In this document: positions 1 to 8,995 of the stretch, piece by piece
How positions within the stretch are numbered: the stretch's first letter is position 1
Layout of the letters: the number at the start of each line of letters is the position of its first letter
Origin: a bacterium HR19
GTDB taxonomy: Bacteria; Calescibacteriota; Calescibacteriia; Calescibacteriales; Calescibacteriaceae
DNA: 56,642 bases
NCBI GenBank assembly: GCA_002898315.1
Contig: BEHV01000012.1
Span: forward strand, 1-56,642
Direction: 5' to 3'
Made by a program: the position numbers and the translations under genes
Notes under the pieces: model-generated
Seen by the model: the letters and a program-made list of their open reading frames with translations, nothing else
Told to the model about the DNA's origin: nothing
The model's database searches: none

Positions 1-1
1 T

Positions 2-355
2 TCAGACATGCTTAAAATAAAGTTATCAAGAGAGATGATACCGAAGATAGAAATACCAGTTGAGAAGACAACACTTTATAAGATTGGATTTGAAGAGGGA
101 GAGAAGGTTGGGGAAGAGAAGGGAATACTCAAAGGTAAGAGGGAAGGAGTAAAGGAAGGATTGAAGGAAGCGATTTTACTTGATTTTGAGTTGAAGTTTG
201 GGGATGGGCAGTTTAGAAAGAGCAAGTTAAATGAACTGAAAAAACTGCTTTCTAAAATAGATGATACAAAGAAGCTGAGGAAAATAAAGAAAGCCATTTT
301 CTCAGCAGAAAACCCAGATGAATTCATAAAAAAAATAAAACAATTTCTGCAATAG
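2..355 (+). CDS. PD-(D/E)XK transposase-like protein, C-terminal part (5' end outside window)
   Basis: The frame is open at the left edge and stops with TAG at 353-355. The first in-frame ATG is at 8, but the matching full-length gene near 45 kb has this Met internal, preceded by the same residues S-D, so what is visible is the C-terminal third of a larger protein. The DNA is almost identical to the inverted copy at 44852-45760 for about 90 bases from position 2. The copies then differ by length change in a Lys/Glu/Gly-rich stretch (KEG-type repeats) and at the extreme 3' end. The catalytic part is not in the window. The family is the Rpn/YhgA-like, DUF4351-type putative transposase nucleases; the assignment rests on the full-length copy. 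Confidence 0.75.
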   Translation, partial: SDMLKIKLSREMIPKIEIPVEKTTLYKIGFEEGEKVGEEKGILKGKREGVKEGLKEAILLDFELKFGDGQFRKSKLNELKKLLSKIDDTKKLRKIKKAIFSAENPDEFIKKIKQFLQ

Positions 356-359
356 CATT

Positions 360-1979
360 TCATTTGAAGTTCTCTATTATTTCTTTGAAGACATAGAAAC
401 TTTTGCGGGGAGTTCTTTTTCTTTCGGCTGATGAGTAATCCACTTCTATAAGTCCGAACCTTTTTGAGTATCCTGAATTCCATTCAAGGTTATCTATGAG
501 CGCCCAGTAGAAGTATCCCAAAACTTCAATTTTTTCTTCAATTGCTTTTTTCACAAACTTTATGTGTTCTCTTATGAATTCTGGTCTTCTTTCATCTTTT
601 GAGTCAGCTATACCATTTTCGGTGATAAGTATAGGGAGCTTGCTTTCTCTATATCTTTCATTGATTTTCTTTATCACTTCGTATATTCCTGGTGGGTAGA
701 TTTCAAGCATTCCTTCTGACATTCCGTACGGGCATTTTTCTGATGGAGAAAATGTTGGACAAGCTGGGAACTCAGGAAGGAATATAATTCCTTTTTCTGG
801 GACAACTGGCAAATATTTTATCTTCATTCTGTTGTAATAGTTTATTCCTATTATATCTACTCTTTTTTTCAATGATGGGAAGAATTTTTCTTGACCTTGC
901 AAGTTTTTGAGTTTTCCATCTACTATTGCATCAAGAATGAAAAACACCTGAACATCCCACGCTTTTTCTGTAGCTTTTTTATCTTCTTCGGTTTCTGAGG
1001 CGGGTTCAAAGTAAGGGATGTTATATATCAGTACCACTTCGGCTTTTTTTCCGTCAGAATCAGCGTCTTTTTTATCAAATTGTGCTATTGCGTCATATGA
1101 TCTTGCGAGTGCCCATATTATGTTTTCTGTTGCTTTCTCAAAAGCGTCTGGGTCAAATGCGCCGGGAGGGAAAGCTCCCCCGCCTGCGAGTGCGCCGATT
1201 TTCCCGAGAAGATAGCCAGCAGTTGAAATTACAATCGGCTCGTTCATCGGACCCCAAAGGTCAACAATATCTCCGAACTTATGTGCTAAAAATGCGGAAT
1301 ACTTTGTAAATTCTATGACAGTATCTGTGGAGAGCCATCCTGCCGGTTTCCCAAAACAGAGTTTTGTGTTTTCTTTCTCTTTCAGTTCAAACCAATCCCG
1401 GCAAGCTATCGGGTCGTGTATCCATTTTGGTAAAGTGAAGTGGTTAAGTGTGAGAAGGATTTTTAATCCTTTACTTCTCGCATATTCTAATATTTCTCTG
1501 TACTTTCTGAGATTGTTCTCATCTGCTTTCTTTTCAAGTTCTCTTATAGTTTCGTCTGTTATTTTTATTTCTGCTGGATAGCCATCTTCGGTCCACACAA
1601 CTTCAACTTTTATATCTGTTGTAGGTTCTGGGAAAATTCTTGACCACTCAATGCTGTATCTGAAGTAATTTGTTCCTAACTCTTTTGCTAAATCAATATC
1701 GGTTTTGTAGTTTTTCCAGAATGCGGGACCGTTTTCGGGTTTATCTTTTCCTACAAGCCCTTCTTTTTCGTTTTTCTCATCGTGCATCCATATCCACCAG
1801 TCAGAGTTTTCATCGGGCTGTACGCCCGGTCCCATATCTGCTTGGAAACCAGAGATAGCTGTACCCCATATCATCTTTGTTTTTTCTTCTTTGTTTTTTT
1901 CAGAACACTTTGATAAAATTGCGGTTGAGATGATGAGAAACAACGAGACGGCGATTTTTTTATTCTTTTTGCTGTTCAT
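360..1979 (-). CDS. GH1 family beta-glucosidase/glycosidase, probable lipoprotein
   Basis: Glycoside hydrolase family 1, a retaining enzyme acting on beta-glucosides, beta-galactosides or related sugars. The acid/base Glu lies in the motif GPMNEP and the nucleophile in LITENG near the C-terminus, both at the expected spacing for a protein of about 540 residues. The N-terminus is a Lys-rich n-region, a hydrophobic stretch and then a Cys in the context ILSKC. This suggests a lipoprotein or exported enzyme, although Lys at -1 is an atypical lipobox and most GH1 enzymes are cytoplasmic. A TTG codon lies three codons upstream. I prefer the ATG at 1979 because TAAAAT ends 8 nt before it. The gene follows coaX by about 30 bp on the same strand. 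The substrate cannot be read from sequence. Confidence 0.9.
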   Translation of the reverse strand: MNSKKNKKIAVSLFLIISTAILSKCSEKNKEEKTKMIWGTAISGFQADMGPGVQPDENSDWWIWMHDEKNEKEGLVGKDKPENGPAFWKNYKTDIDLAKELGTNYFRYSIEWSRIFPEPTTDIKVEVVWTEDGYPAEIKITDETIRELEKKADENNLRKYREILEYARSKGLKILLTLNHFTLPKWIHDPIACRDWFELKEKENTKLCFGKPAGWLSTDTVIEFTKYSAFLAHKFGDIVDLWGPMNEPIVISTAGYLLGKIGALAGGGAFPPGAFDPDAFEKATENIIWALARSYDAIAQFDKKDADSDGKKAEVVLIYNIPYFEPASETEEDKKATEKAWDVQVFFILDAIVDGKLKNLQGQEKFFPSLKKRVDIIGINYYNRMKIKYLPVVPEKGIIFLPEFPACPTFSPSEKCPYGMSEGMLEIYPPGIYEVIKKINERYRESKLPILITENGIADSKDERRPEFIREHIKFVKKAIEEKIEVLGYFYWALIDNLEWNSGYSKRFGLIEVDYSSAERKRTPRKSFYVFKEIIENFK

Positions 1980-2009
1980 ATAAATCAATTTTATTCAGTT
2001 TTGTTTTCG

Positions 2010-2822
2010 TTATTCATGTACATTTTTTATGTATATGTAGAAAAGTCCGTCTAGTGTTAAGGTTTCATCTACTTTATTTATTTTCTTGCAGAATTTTGAT
2101 ATAAGGTTTGAATATCCGCCTGTTGCTACTGAAAAGACATCTGATTTGAATTCGGAAGATATTTTTTCTATCATTCCATCTATCATAGATGCGTAGCCGA
2201 AGACAATTCCTGATTGTATGCTTTGTGTAGTACTTTTCCCTATTACGCTTTCTGGGTTTTTTACAAGTATTGCTGGAAGTTTTGCGGTCTTTTTGAAAAG
2301 AGATTCTACTGCGATGAATATTCCAGGGAATATCGCACCTCCAAGATACTCCCCTTTTGGACTTATGCAATCAAAAGTTATTGCCGTTCCGAAATCAACA
2401 ACTACAAGGGGTTTTTTTGGTGTCATGCTTTTACCGTATTTTTCCCATACTCCTACTGCATTGGCTATTCTATCTGCTCCAACATCAGACGGAGGATTAT
2501 ATATGACAGCAATCCCGGTTTTTACTCCCGGTTCTAAAATTATCTCTTTTGCTTCTGGAAAGTACTTCCTGATAAGGTTTTCAAAAGTCCCCTGGAGCTG
2601 TGGAACAACAGAGGAAATACAGAACCCTTCAATCATCTCTGGGGTTATATTGAATCTTCCAAAGATGTTCAAGAGAATTACAGCATATTCGTCGTGAGTT
2701 CTTGACGGATTTGAAGAAAGCGAAAATGTAATTTTAAGCTCCCCTTTTTTTGTGTACATTCCTATTGATGTTGTGGTATTCCCTATATCAACTGTGCATA
2801 TGAGTGAAGAATTTTTCTTCAT
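2010..2822 (-). CDS. coaX: type III pantothenate kinase
   Basis: Catalyses ATP-dependent phosphorylation of pantothenate, the first step of coenzyme A synthesis, in the cytosol. All three CoaX signatures are visible: DIGNT near residue 12 (phosphate binding), GADRIANAVG near residue 118, and DFGTAITFD near residue 143 followed by GGAIFPG. The length of 270 aa is normal. The ATG at 2822 is preceded by TAAATT 8 nt upstream and has no Shine-Dalgarno, fitting the leaderless pattern seen at several first genes here. It is probably cotranscribed with the downstream GH1 gene. Type III enzymes are not feedback-inhibited by CoA in characterised members. Confidence 0.93.
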   Translation of the reverse strand: MKKNSSLICTVDIGNTTTSIGMYTKKGELKITFSLSSNPSRTHDEYAVILLNIFGRFNITPEMIEGFCISSVVPQLQGTFENLIRKYFPEAKEIILEPGVKTGIAVIYNPPSDVGADRIANAVGVWEKYGKSMTPKKPLVVVDFGTAITFDCISPKGEYLGGAIFPGIFIAVESLFKKTAKLPAILVKNPESVIGKSTTQSIQSGIVFGYASMIDGMIEKISSEFKSDVFSVATGGYSNLISKFCKKINKVDETLTLDGLFYIYIKNVHE

Positions 2823-2919
2823 CTTGAAAAAATTTAGTTTGGACTTCCCTATGTTTTGGTTTTTGCTTTTCTTTTTTGTGATTTTTCTTGACTTTTTGGT
2901 CTTAAAATAAATTTTCTAT

Positions 2920-3582
2920 ATGTTCAGAGTAAAGAAAGTTATAACCGGTCCCCTTCAGGAAAACTGCTACATTGTTTTTGATGATAAAAAGAGTGAATGT
3001 GTAGTTATAGACCCAGGAGATGAGGGAGAGAAAATAGAGAGAGAAATTTTATCTATATCTCGCAACGCGGTTTTAAGGTATATTCTGCTTACTCACTGTC
3101 ATTTTGACCATATAGGAGCTCTGAGATATTTGAAAGAGAATTTGGGAGGGGAGATACTCATGCACAGAAACGAACTTGGGCTTCTTGAAAATGCAAATCT
3201 TGTTGCAAGTTACTTTGGTTTTCAGATAGATGAGCCACCTCTCCCAGATAGATTCATAGATGATGAAGAAGAGATATTACTCTGGGATAATGTTTTTGTG
3301 CGCACAATTTATGTCCCGGGACACTCTCCCGGAGGAATGGCGTTCTTATTTATCGTCCAGGAAAGAGAAAAAAAAGAGTATCATCTTTTCACAGGTGATA
3401 TTTTGTTTGCTGGTTCTGTTGGCAGAACTGATCTTCCGGGGGGTAATTGGGATGCTCTTATAACGGGAATAAAAACGAAACTTCTCACGCTTCCGCCAGA
3501 TACAATTGTTTATCCCGGTCACGGTCCAGAAACCACAATAGCGAGGGAGAAACTTACAAATCCTTTTCTGATATATTACTGA
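2920..3582 (+). CDS. MBL-fold metallo-hydrolase, YcbL/glyoxalase II-like
   Basis: Metallo-beta-lactamase fold hydrolase of 220 aa. The metal motif is THCHFDHIG (HxHxDH) near residue 66, followed by VPGHSPGG, the bridging Asp in FTGDILFAGSVGRTDLPGG, and a terminal PGHGPET. These features match the short YcbL-type relatives of glyoxalase II, which hydrolyse thioesters such as S-lactoylglutathione or act on other substrates. It lacks the long C-terminal substrate domain of classical GloB, so the substrate is open. It is transcribed divergently from coaX. The start at 2920 has TAAATT about 6 nt upstream and no Shine-Dalgarno. Confidence 0.88.
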   Translation: MFRVKKVITGPLQENCYIVFDDKKSECVVIDPGDEGEKIEREILSISRNAVLRYILLTHCHFDHIGALRYLKENLGGEILMHRNELGLLENANLVASYFGFQIDEPPLPDRFIDDEEEILLWDNVFVRTIYVPGHSPGGMAFLFIVQEREKKEYHLFTGDILFAGSVGRTDLPGGNWDALITGIKTKLLTLPPDTIVYPGHGPETTIAREKLTNPFLIYY

Positions 3583-3619
3583 TTTTTCTGATTTTCTTTC
3601 ATCTGCTTCCAAAGACATC

Positions 3620-3655
3620 TTGATAAATTCGGAAAAAGGGATTATATTTTATTTG
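3620..3655 (+). promoter_or_regulatory. sigma-70-type promoter abutting the start codon of the Mla-type ATPase
   Basis: TTGATA at 3620-3625, a 17-nt spacer, TATATT at 3643-3648, then 7 nt to the ATG at 3656. Both hexamers are within one or two bases of consensus, and transcription would be expected to start at or next to the A of the start codon. No Shine-Dalgarno is present, so a leaderless mRNA is predicted. Seen directly; promoter activity is inferred. Confidence 0.6.
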
Positions 3656-4429
3656 ATGGACTCTAAAAACCCCATAATAAAGATAGTAAATCTCACAAAA
3701 AGGTTCGGGACTGTGGTAGCGTTAGAAGATATAAATTTTGAGATAGAAGAAGGAAAGATAACCGCTATTTTAGGTCCCTCTGGTTCAGGAAAAAGTGTTC
3801 TTGTTAAGTTAATTCTTGGTCTGATGCGTCCGACGAAGGGTGAAATAATATACAAGGGTAAAAATATCTTTTCTTTGAGTGAGGAGGAGCTTTATGAGGT
3901 GAGGAAGGATTTCAGTATGCTTTTACAAGATGGAGCTTTATTTGACTCAATGACGGTAGAAGAAAATCTTGTCTTCCCGCTCAAAATAAGGAAGGCAAAA
4001 AAAGAAGAAATAAAAGATAAGGTTGATTTTTATCTCAGGAGTGTTGGATTAGAAGGTTTTGAGAGGAGGTATCCGTCTCAGCTTTCGGGTGGGCAGAGGA
4101 GGAGAGTCGCATTGGCGAGAGCTTTGATAACAGAACCGCAGATAATAATTCTTGATGAACCTACTACTGGACTTGACCCTATAACAACAGAAAGTATAGA
4201 GAACTTGATATTGAGTATAAAAGAGAAAAATAAAGAAAAGACATTTATTCTTATAACTCATGATCCATTTTCTGCTTTCAAGCTTGCAGATAACATAGCA
4301 GTTCTTTTCTTTGGAAAGCTAATATACTATGGCTCTAAGGATGAGGTTGTGGAGAGAATGAATTCAGATAAGACCATCTTTCACATTTTCAAAAGGGCAA
4401 ATCTCAAAATAGCTCAAACTTCAACATGA
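3656..4429 (+). CDS. ABC transporter ATPase, MlaF/Ttg2A type
   Basis: ATP-binding subunit of an Mla-like lipid transport ABC system, 257 aa. It shows Walker A GPSGSGKS, a Q-loop region reading LLQDGALFDSMTV (the GALFDS pattern is characteristic of MlaF-type ATPases), signature LSGGQRRR, Walker B IIILDEP and a switch His in ITHDP. In known systems MlaF works with a permease (MlaE), an MCE protein (MlaD) and a periplasmic carrier (MlaC) to move phospholipids between membranes. None of these is adjacent, so the partners must lie elsewhere. The ATG at 3656 is chosen over an upstream TTG because of the promoter spacing. Confidence 0.87.
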   Translation: MDSKNPIIKIVNLTKRFGTVVALEDINFEIEEGKITAILGPSGSGKSVLVKLILGLMRPTKGEIIYKGKNIFSLSEEELYEVRKDFSMLLQDGALFDSMTVEENLVFPLKIRKAKKEEIKDKVDFYLRSVGLEGFERRYPSQLSGGQRRRVALARALITEPQIIILDEPTTGLDPITTESIENLILSIKEKNKEKTFILITHDPFSAFKLADNIAVLFFGKLIYYGSKDEVVERMNSDKTIFHIFKRANLKIAQTST

Positions 4430-4491
4430 TGCAAAAACCATAAAGTGAAAAAGAAAATTTTTCAGCATAAGCTATAAAAATTATTTTTCTT

Positions 4492-5307
4492 ATGTTTGAG
4501 CTTGAAGAAAAGAATTTGGGAACTTCTGAAAAGAAAGAGAGGAAATACATAAACATAACAGCGGTAAGGATTATTCCATGCCTTGACATAAAAGACGGAA
4601 GAATTGTAAAAGGTGTAAGATTTACAGACCTTAAAGATGCGGGGAATCCATACGATGCATCAAAAGCGTATTTTTATGAGGGAGCAGATGAAATATGTAT
4701 TCTTGATATATCGGCAAGTGAGGAAGGAAGGAGAGCTTCGGAAAAGATGATCTCAAAAATAGCAGAAAACATATTTGTACCTTTGACAGTGGGAGGTGGA
4801 GTGAGAACTCCAGATGATATGAGAAGATACCTTCTTGCTGGTGCTGATAAAGTTTCAATTAACACTGGTGCTGTTGAGAATCCACATCTTATACGAGAGT
4901 GTGCAAAGATATTTGGCAGTCAGTGCGTTGTTGTGGCGATAGATGCAAAAAAAGTAGGGAAAGGGTACAGAGTTTTTATCTATTCTGGTAAGAGAGATAC
5001 TGGGCTTGATGTGGTGGATTGGGCGAAAAGAGCGGTTGAGCTTGGAGCTGGGGAGATACTTCTCACTTCAATAGATAAAGACGGGACAAAAGATGGTTAT
5101 GATTTAGAGCTTATAAGTATTGTTTCTGAATCAGTACCTGTACCAATTATTGCTTCTGGTGGAGCCGGGAAAATTGAGCATTTTGAAGAAGCGGTAAGAG
5201 CAGGAGCTTCTGCTTGCCTTGCTGCATCTATATTCCACTTCGGCGAACTGAAAATATCTGAAATAAAAAATTTCCTGAAACAAAAAGGAATAAATGTCAG
5301 AATATAG
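4492..5307 (+). CDS. hisF: imidazole glycerol phosphate synthase, cyclase subunit
   Basis: HisF uses ammonia from HisH to convert PRFAR to imidazole glycerol phosphate and AICAR, linking histidine and purine synthesis. The (beta/alpha)8 barrel begins at VRIIPCLDIKDGR, whose first Asp is the catalytic residue, and the second catalytic Asp is in LTSIDKDG. The protein is 271 aa, about 20 longer than usual. The extra residues are an N-terminal charged extension before the canonical start. There is no ATG or GTG at the usual position, so the extension is probably translated. It stands alone, without hisH or other his genes nearby. Confidence 0.93.
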   Translation: MFELEEKNLGTSEKKERKYINITAVRIIPCLDIKDGRIVKGVRFTDLKDAGNPYDASKAYFYEGADEICILDISASEEGRRASEKMISKIAENIFVPLTVGGGVRTPDDMRRYLLAGADKVSINTGAVENPHLIRECAKIFGSQCVVVAIDAKKVGKGYRVFIYSGKRDTGLDVVDWAKRAVELGAGEILLTSIDKDGTKDGYDLELISIVSESVPVPIIASGGAGKIEHFEEAVRAGASACLAASIFHFGELKISEIKNFLKQKGINVRI

Positions 5308-5390
5308 AGGAAAGATAAAGAGAAATCTATCAAACCGAAATTTTGGGAAAAATCTAAAATCTCCGGAAGAAGACAAAAAAATAAAGTTTT

Positions 5391-6347
5391 ATGAAGGTTA
5401 TCGTTGTTCTTGGTCCGGGTGGAGTAGGAAAGACGACGATTTCTGCTGCGATTGCAGTAAAACTCAGCAAAAAGGCAAAAACTGCTCTGATAACAGTTGA
5501 CCCTGCAAAAAGGTTAAAATCAGCTCTGTCAATAGACATTGATGAGATAAAAGAAGTGAGAAAAAATCTGTGGGCGACGCAGGTTGATAAGTTCAAAGAA
5601 TTTTCTGATTTTGCTCAAAAATATGGTATATCTGAAATCTCAAAGACCAAACTTTTCAAGATCGCAGCAGATATGTTGCCATCAGAAGAATACGCGTCTT
5701 TCCTGAAAATAATAGAAATATGCGAGATGGGCTTTGATTATATTGTTGTTGATACGCCACCATCTTTGAAATTTATTTCCTTTGTTTCTGCCCCGGAGAA
5801 GATCTTATCTCTTTTTGAAACAGATGTGGTAAGGTATTTTTTAGAGATCGCAAGTAGAGCAGGTAAGAGATTTTCAGGTCCAATTGGTATAGCAGGAAGA
5901 ATTCTTGGAGCGGACTTTGTGGTGGAATTTGCAAATTTCCTTGCAAATTTAAAAAGTATCTTTTCGCAGATGAGAGAGGTTTCAGAAAAAGCGCAGAAGA
6001 TTTTGAAAGGAGAAAACACAGTTTTTATAGGAGTTGCTTCTCCATACGATAGAAAAATTGAAGAACTCCTTGAGATTATAAAGGAGGCAGAGAAGCTTGA
6101 TATAAATATCACGCAGATAATTATAAATAGGTATCTTGATTTTTCAGATGACGGAATACCTATAAACTCTCCCGAAGGTGTTGTAAAACTTCATCAGGAG
6201 CTTGTTAATTTCTCGTCAAAGGCAAGAGAGCAGGTCAAAACTTTACAGCTCAAAGGATTCAAAGTTTTTTTAGTTGAGGAGCTTTTCAAAGATATAGTAT
6301 CAATCCCCGTTTTAGAGGAGTTCTCAGAGAAGATTGAGTTCATTTGA
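5391..6347 (+). CDS. ArsA/Get3-family ATPase
   Basis: Cytosolic P-loop ATPase of the ArsA/GET3 (SIMIBI) class, 318 aa. The N-terminus is VLGPGGVGKTT, the deviant Walker A with the signature Lys, followed by ITVDPAKRL as in ArsA/Get3 switch I. A second conserved segment is VVDTPPSLKF. Family members energise arsenite efflux or target tail-anchored proteins; bacterial single-domain copies are largely uncharacterised. No arsB or arsD is adjacent. Its 3' end overlaps the convergent PLP-enzyme gene by 24 bp. The start at 5391 lacks a Shine-Dalgarno. Confidence 0.82.
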   Translation: MKVIVVLGPGGVGKTTISAAIAVKLSKKAKTALITVDPAKRLKSALSIDIDEIKEVRKNLWATQVDKFKEFSDFAQKYGISEISKTKLFKIAADMLPSEEYASFLKIIEICEMGFDYIVVDTPPSLKFISFVSAPEKILSLFETDVVRYFLEIASRAGKRFSGPIGIAGRILGADFVVEFANFLANLKSIFSQMREVSEKAQKILKGENTVFIGVASPYDRKIEELLEIIKEAEKLDINITQIIINRYLDFSDDGIPINSPEGVVKLHQELVNFSSKAREQVKTLQLKGFKVFLVEELFKDIVSIPVLEEFSEKIEFI

Positions 6348-7325
6348 GTTCAATGTGGAATAGAAAAGAACTTTTTTACCTTTGAAAATTTCTCTCATTT
6401 TTAGAAGAGCTGAAAGGGTTTTTGCAGTGTATGTTTTTTCTACCTTCATATATTTCCCAAAGAAGTTCATCGCTTCTGAACCATCATCTGTTGGGAATCC
6501 ATATCCCCGCCCTAAAAATCCATCTAATATGGTAAAGTTCTTTCTGCTTTTTTCTACTGCTGCCTGAACATCTATGAAGTCAGAAATAAGTTTGCAAGAA
6601 TCTTTTATGAGTTTGAGAGCTACGAATTTATTACAGAGAGATTTCTCAACAACTCTTACTCCTATTATTTTTGAATTTATTCCGAAGATAGAGAAGCCAA
6701 GAGAGAGTCCCGCTATTGTTCCTGTTGTCCCGGCAGGAAGGATAACATAATCAAACTCCGGAACCTTTCCTGAATCTATATCTTTTTTTATCTCATATGA
6801 AGCTATGACAAAGCCCAGGATAGATAGTGGAGAAGTTGAACCCATAGGCACGAAGTATCCTTGCTCTGAAAATGAGAGAGTTTTTGAAATAATGAACGCT
6901 AGTATAGGATTGCGAACTATTCTGTATCTTTTTGAGAGTTTGGTTATAATTTCTGTGTTTTCTCTCACATATCTATCTCCCCACTCGTAAAGATAGGTTG
7001 GAAAAAGAAAGGAGTAGAAGTCAAAAAGGTTTTTTCCGTATATTAAATTTGCAATGATGTGATGAGAGCCGGTGGGACCGAATATAAAAACTTTTTTCTT
7101 TCCACTTCTGATTATATCTTTGAAGATGAATTCTATCTTTCTTACTTTGTTCCCGCCATATACACCAATTTTATCGTCTCTCTTTATAAAAAAGTCAAGT
7201 TTGAGTTTGTGAGATATTTCTTCATGTAGTTCTATTTGAGAGTTGAGTGGGCAGAGCTTATATCTCATCTCATCAAGGTATTTTATCAGCATTACATCTT
7301 TGCTTTCTGATTTTTCCATAAGCAT
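6324..7325 (-). CDS. PLP-dependent enzyme, ACC deaminase / D-cysteine desulfhydrase family
   Basis: Fold-type II pyridoxal-phosphate enzyme of 333 aa. The motif GGNKVRKIEF carries the predicted Schiff-base Lys, as in 1-aminocyclopropane-1-carboxylate deaminase and D-cysteine desulfhydrase. LPAGTTGTIAG matches the phosphate-binding loop. Members deaminate or desulfurate small amino acids, but the substrate is not resolved here. The middle region is less typical than in characterised enzymes, so a divergent activity is possible. The ATG at 7325 has TAAATT 8 nt upstream and no Shine-Dalgarno. The 3' end overlaps the ArsA-type gene tail to tail. Confidence 0.78.
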   Translation of the reverse strand: MLMEKSESKDVMLIKYLDEMRYKLCPLNSQIELHEEISHKLKLDFFIKRDDKIGVYGGNKVRKIEFIFKDIIRSGKKKVFIFGPTGSHHIIANLIYGKNLFDFYSFLFPTYLYEWGDRYVRENTEIITKLSKRYRIVRNPILAFIISKTLSFSEQGYFVPMGSTSPLSILGFVIASYEIKKDIDSGKVPEFDYVILPAGTTGTIAGLSLGFSIFGINSKIIGVRVVEKSLCNKFVALKLIKDSCKLISDFIDVQAAVEKSRKNFTILDGFLGRGYGFPTDDGSEAMNFFGKYMKVEKTYTAKTLSALLKMREIFKGKKVLFYSTLNSNELNLL

Positions 7326-7390
7326 TAAGATAAAATTTAAAGGAAGTTAGGATGTAGGTGGATTTTTGGATATAGGAGGGTTTTTTGTTT

Positions 7391-8260
7391 TTATATGGAT
7401 TGAGCTTCAAGGGCGTTTTTACCATTTACTATATCTATAAGTTCTTTTGTTATAGCTTCTTGTCTTGCTTTATTAACCTGCAAGTTGAGAATTTTTATCA
7501 ATCTATCTGCATTTTGTGTTGCGAGGTCCATCGCCTTTATACGTGCAGCGTGTTCAGAAGTTATAGAAGATTGAAAACATGCGAAAAGTTTTGCTTTCAG
7601 CCACGAAAGTGAGAAAAATTCCAAAACCTTTTCAAGCGACGGCTCAAAAATTGTTTTTGGTCCCCAAGGGAGGCGAACCGAAACAGGAAAGACCTTCTCG
7701 GAAACTGGCACTTGTGTGCCAGGACTTTTGAAAAGCATATATATGCAGTATATATCTGATATTTTTCCGCTCTTTATCATTTCAGAGATTTCATCAAATA
7801 TGGCTTCAAACTTCTCATAAGAAAAATCTCTCCAGAACTCTTCAAATTTCCTTTCTATATTGTATTTTCTGAGGAGTTTTGATATTTTTTTCCCGAAAGC
7901 CCATATTATGGAATTTTTCTCGTCAAAGTTTTGTTGGAATGTTCTGAAAATATTTGAGTTAAATGCACCACACAAACCTCTATCTGTTCCCAAAACAATG
8001 TAAAGCTTATATTTCTCTTCGCCTTCAGAAGAAAGGGTGAAGGTAGATTCATAGCTATTTTGTATCTCTGCGGGAGGGAGTGATGAAACGAGGAGTTTTT
8101 TTTCAAGGTCTTCAAGGAATTCTTTTGATGATAAGAAAATAGCTTGAGCTTTTCTTAATCTGACAGATGAGACCGCTTTCATCGCTTTTGTGACTTTTCT
8201 GATGTTTCTTATAGCTCTTATTCTTTTCCTTAAAAATTTCAGCCCTCCCTTTGCAGGCAT
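7391..8260 (-). CDS. atpG: F-type ATP synthase gamma subunit
   Basis: Central-stalk rotor subunit of F1, 289 aa, the usual length. The N-terminal helix (RKRIRAIRNIRKVTKAM), the mid-domain GTDRGLCGAFNS, and the C-terminal helix with SEHAARIKAMDLATQNA are diagnostic. In most bacteria atpG sits between atpA and atpD. Here it is a single gene between a convergent-side PLP enzyme and a divergent PEBP gene, with no other ATPase subunit in the window. The ORF is intact and the conserved residues are present, so it is probably the functional copy of a dispersed operon. Confidence 0.95.
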   Translation of the reverse strand: MPAKGGLKFLRKRIRAIRNIRKVTKAMKAVSSVRLRKAQAIFLSSKEFLEDLEKKLLVSSLPPAEIQNSYESTFTLSSEGEEKYKLYIVLGTDRGLCGAFNSNIFRTFQQNFDEKNSIIWAFGKKISKLLRKYNIERKFEEFWRDFSYEKFEAIFDEISEMIKSGKISDIYCIYMLFKSPGTQVPVSEKVFPVSVRLPWGPKTIFEPSLEKVLEFFSLSWLKAKLFACFQSSITSEHAARIKAMDLATQNADRLIKILNLQVNKARQEAITKELIDIVNGKNALEAQSI

Positions 8261-8374
8261 GATAAATCAAAAAATAATAGAAGACGCAAAAGATGAAGGT
8301 AAAAACAGAAAATATTGAATGCTAATTCATTTTTGAAGAATTGATATTGAATCATCATTAAATTTAATGGTAGG

Positions 8375-8959
8375 ATGAGTGGAGAAAAAATAAAATTATC
8401 TCACATAATGAAGTTTTTTATTTTTGTTGTGTTTTTCTATTCTCTTTTAAACTTTTGTAATGATGCTTCAACAGAGAAGAAAGAGGAGGTGAAGAAAATG
8501 GAGATAAAATCATCTGCTTTCAAAAACGGAGAAAGGATACCTAAAAAATACACCTGTGAAGGCGAGGACTTTTCTCCTCCGCTTGAGTGGTCCGGCGCTC
8601 CCGCTGGAACAAAAAGCTTCGTAATAATAGTTGATGACCCCGATGCTCCGATAGGAACATTTAACCACTGGGTAATATACGATATACCATCTTCTTATAG
8701 TTCTCTTAAAGAGAATTTACCAAAGACCCCGGAACTTCAAGATAAAATAAAACAGGGAACAAATGATTTCGGTAGAATCGGTTGGGGTGGTCCTTGTCCT
8801 CCAAAAGGACATGGAACTCACAGATATTTTTTCAAGTTAATGGCTTTATCTGTTGAGAGCTTGGGTTTGAAGCCGGGAGCGAGAAAGAGCGAAGTCATTA
8901 AAGCAGTTGAGGGTAAGGTGCTCGCGGAAGCCCAATTTTATGGAACATGCTCCAGGTAA
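8375..8959 (+). CDS. PEBP-family (YbhB/YbcL) lipoprotein
   Basis: Phosphatidylethanolamine-binding-protein fold of the bacterial YbhB/YbcL group, 194 aa. The anion-pocket motifs DDPDAP near residue 88 and GGPCPPKGHGTHRYFF near residue 137 are intact. The N-terminus has a hydrophobic segment ending LLNFC, a plausible lipobox, then a charged linker. The protein is therefore probably anchored in the cell envelope. The role of this family in bacteria is unclear. An internal ATG at residue 12, just before the hydrophobic segment, is an alternative start. Confidence 0.87.
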   Translation: MSGEKIKLSHIMKFFIFVVFFYSLLNFCNDASTEKKEEVKKMEIKSSAFKNGERIPKKYTCEGEDFSPPLEWSGAPAGTKSFVIIVDDPDAPIGTFNHWVIYDIPSSYSSLKENLPKTPELQDKIKQGTNDFGRIGWGGPCPPKGHGTHRYFFKLMALSVESLGLKPGARKSEVIKAVEGKVLAEAQFYGTCSR

Positions 8960-8995
8960 AAAACAATAAAATAATTTGATGAGACGAATTTTGAG

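Noticed and set aside
2218-2697. 159-codon plus-strand frame inside coaX
   Set aside because: Antisense to a well-supported gene with intact catalytic motifs.
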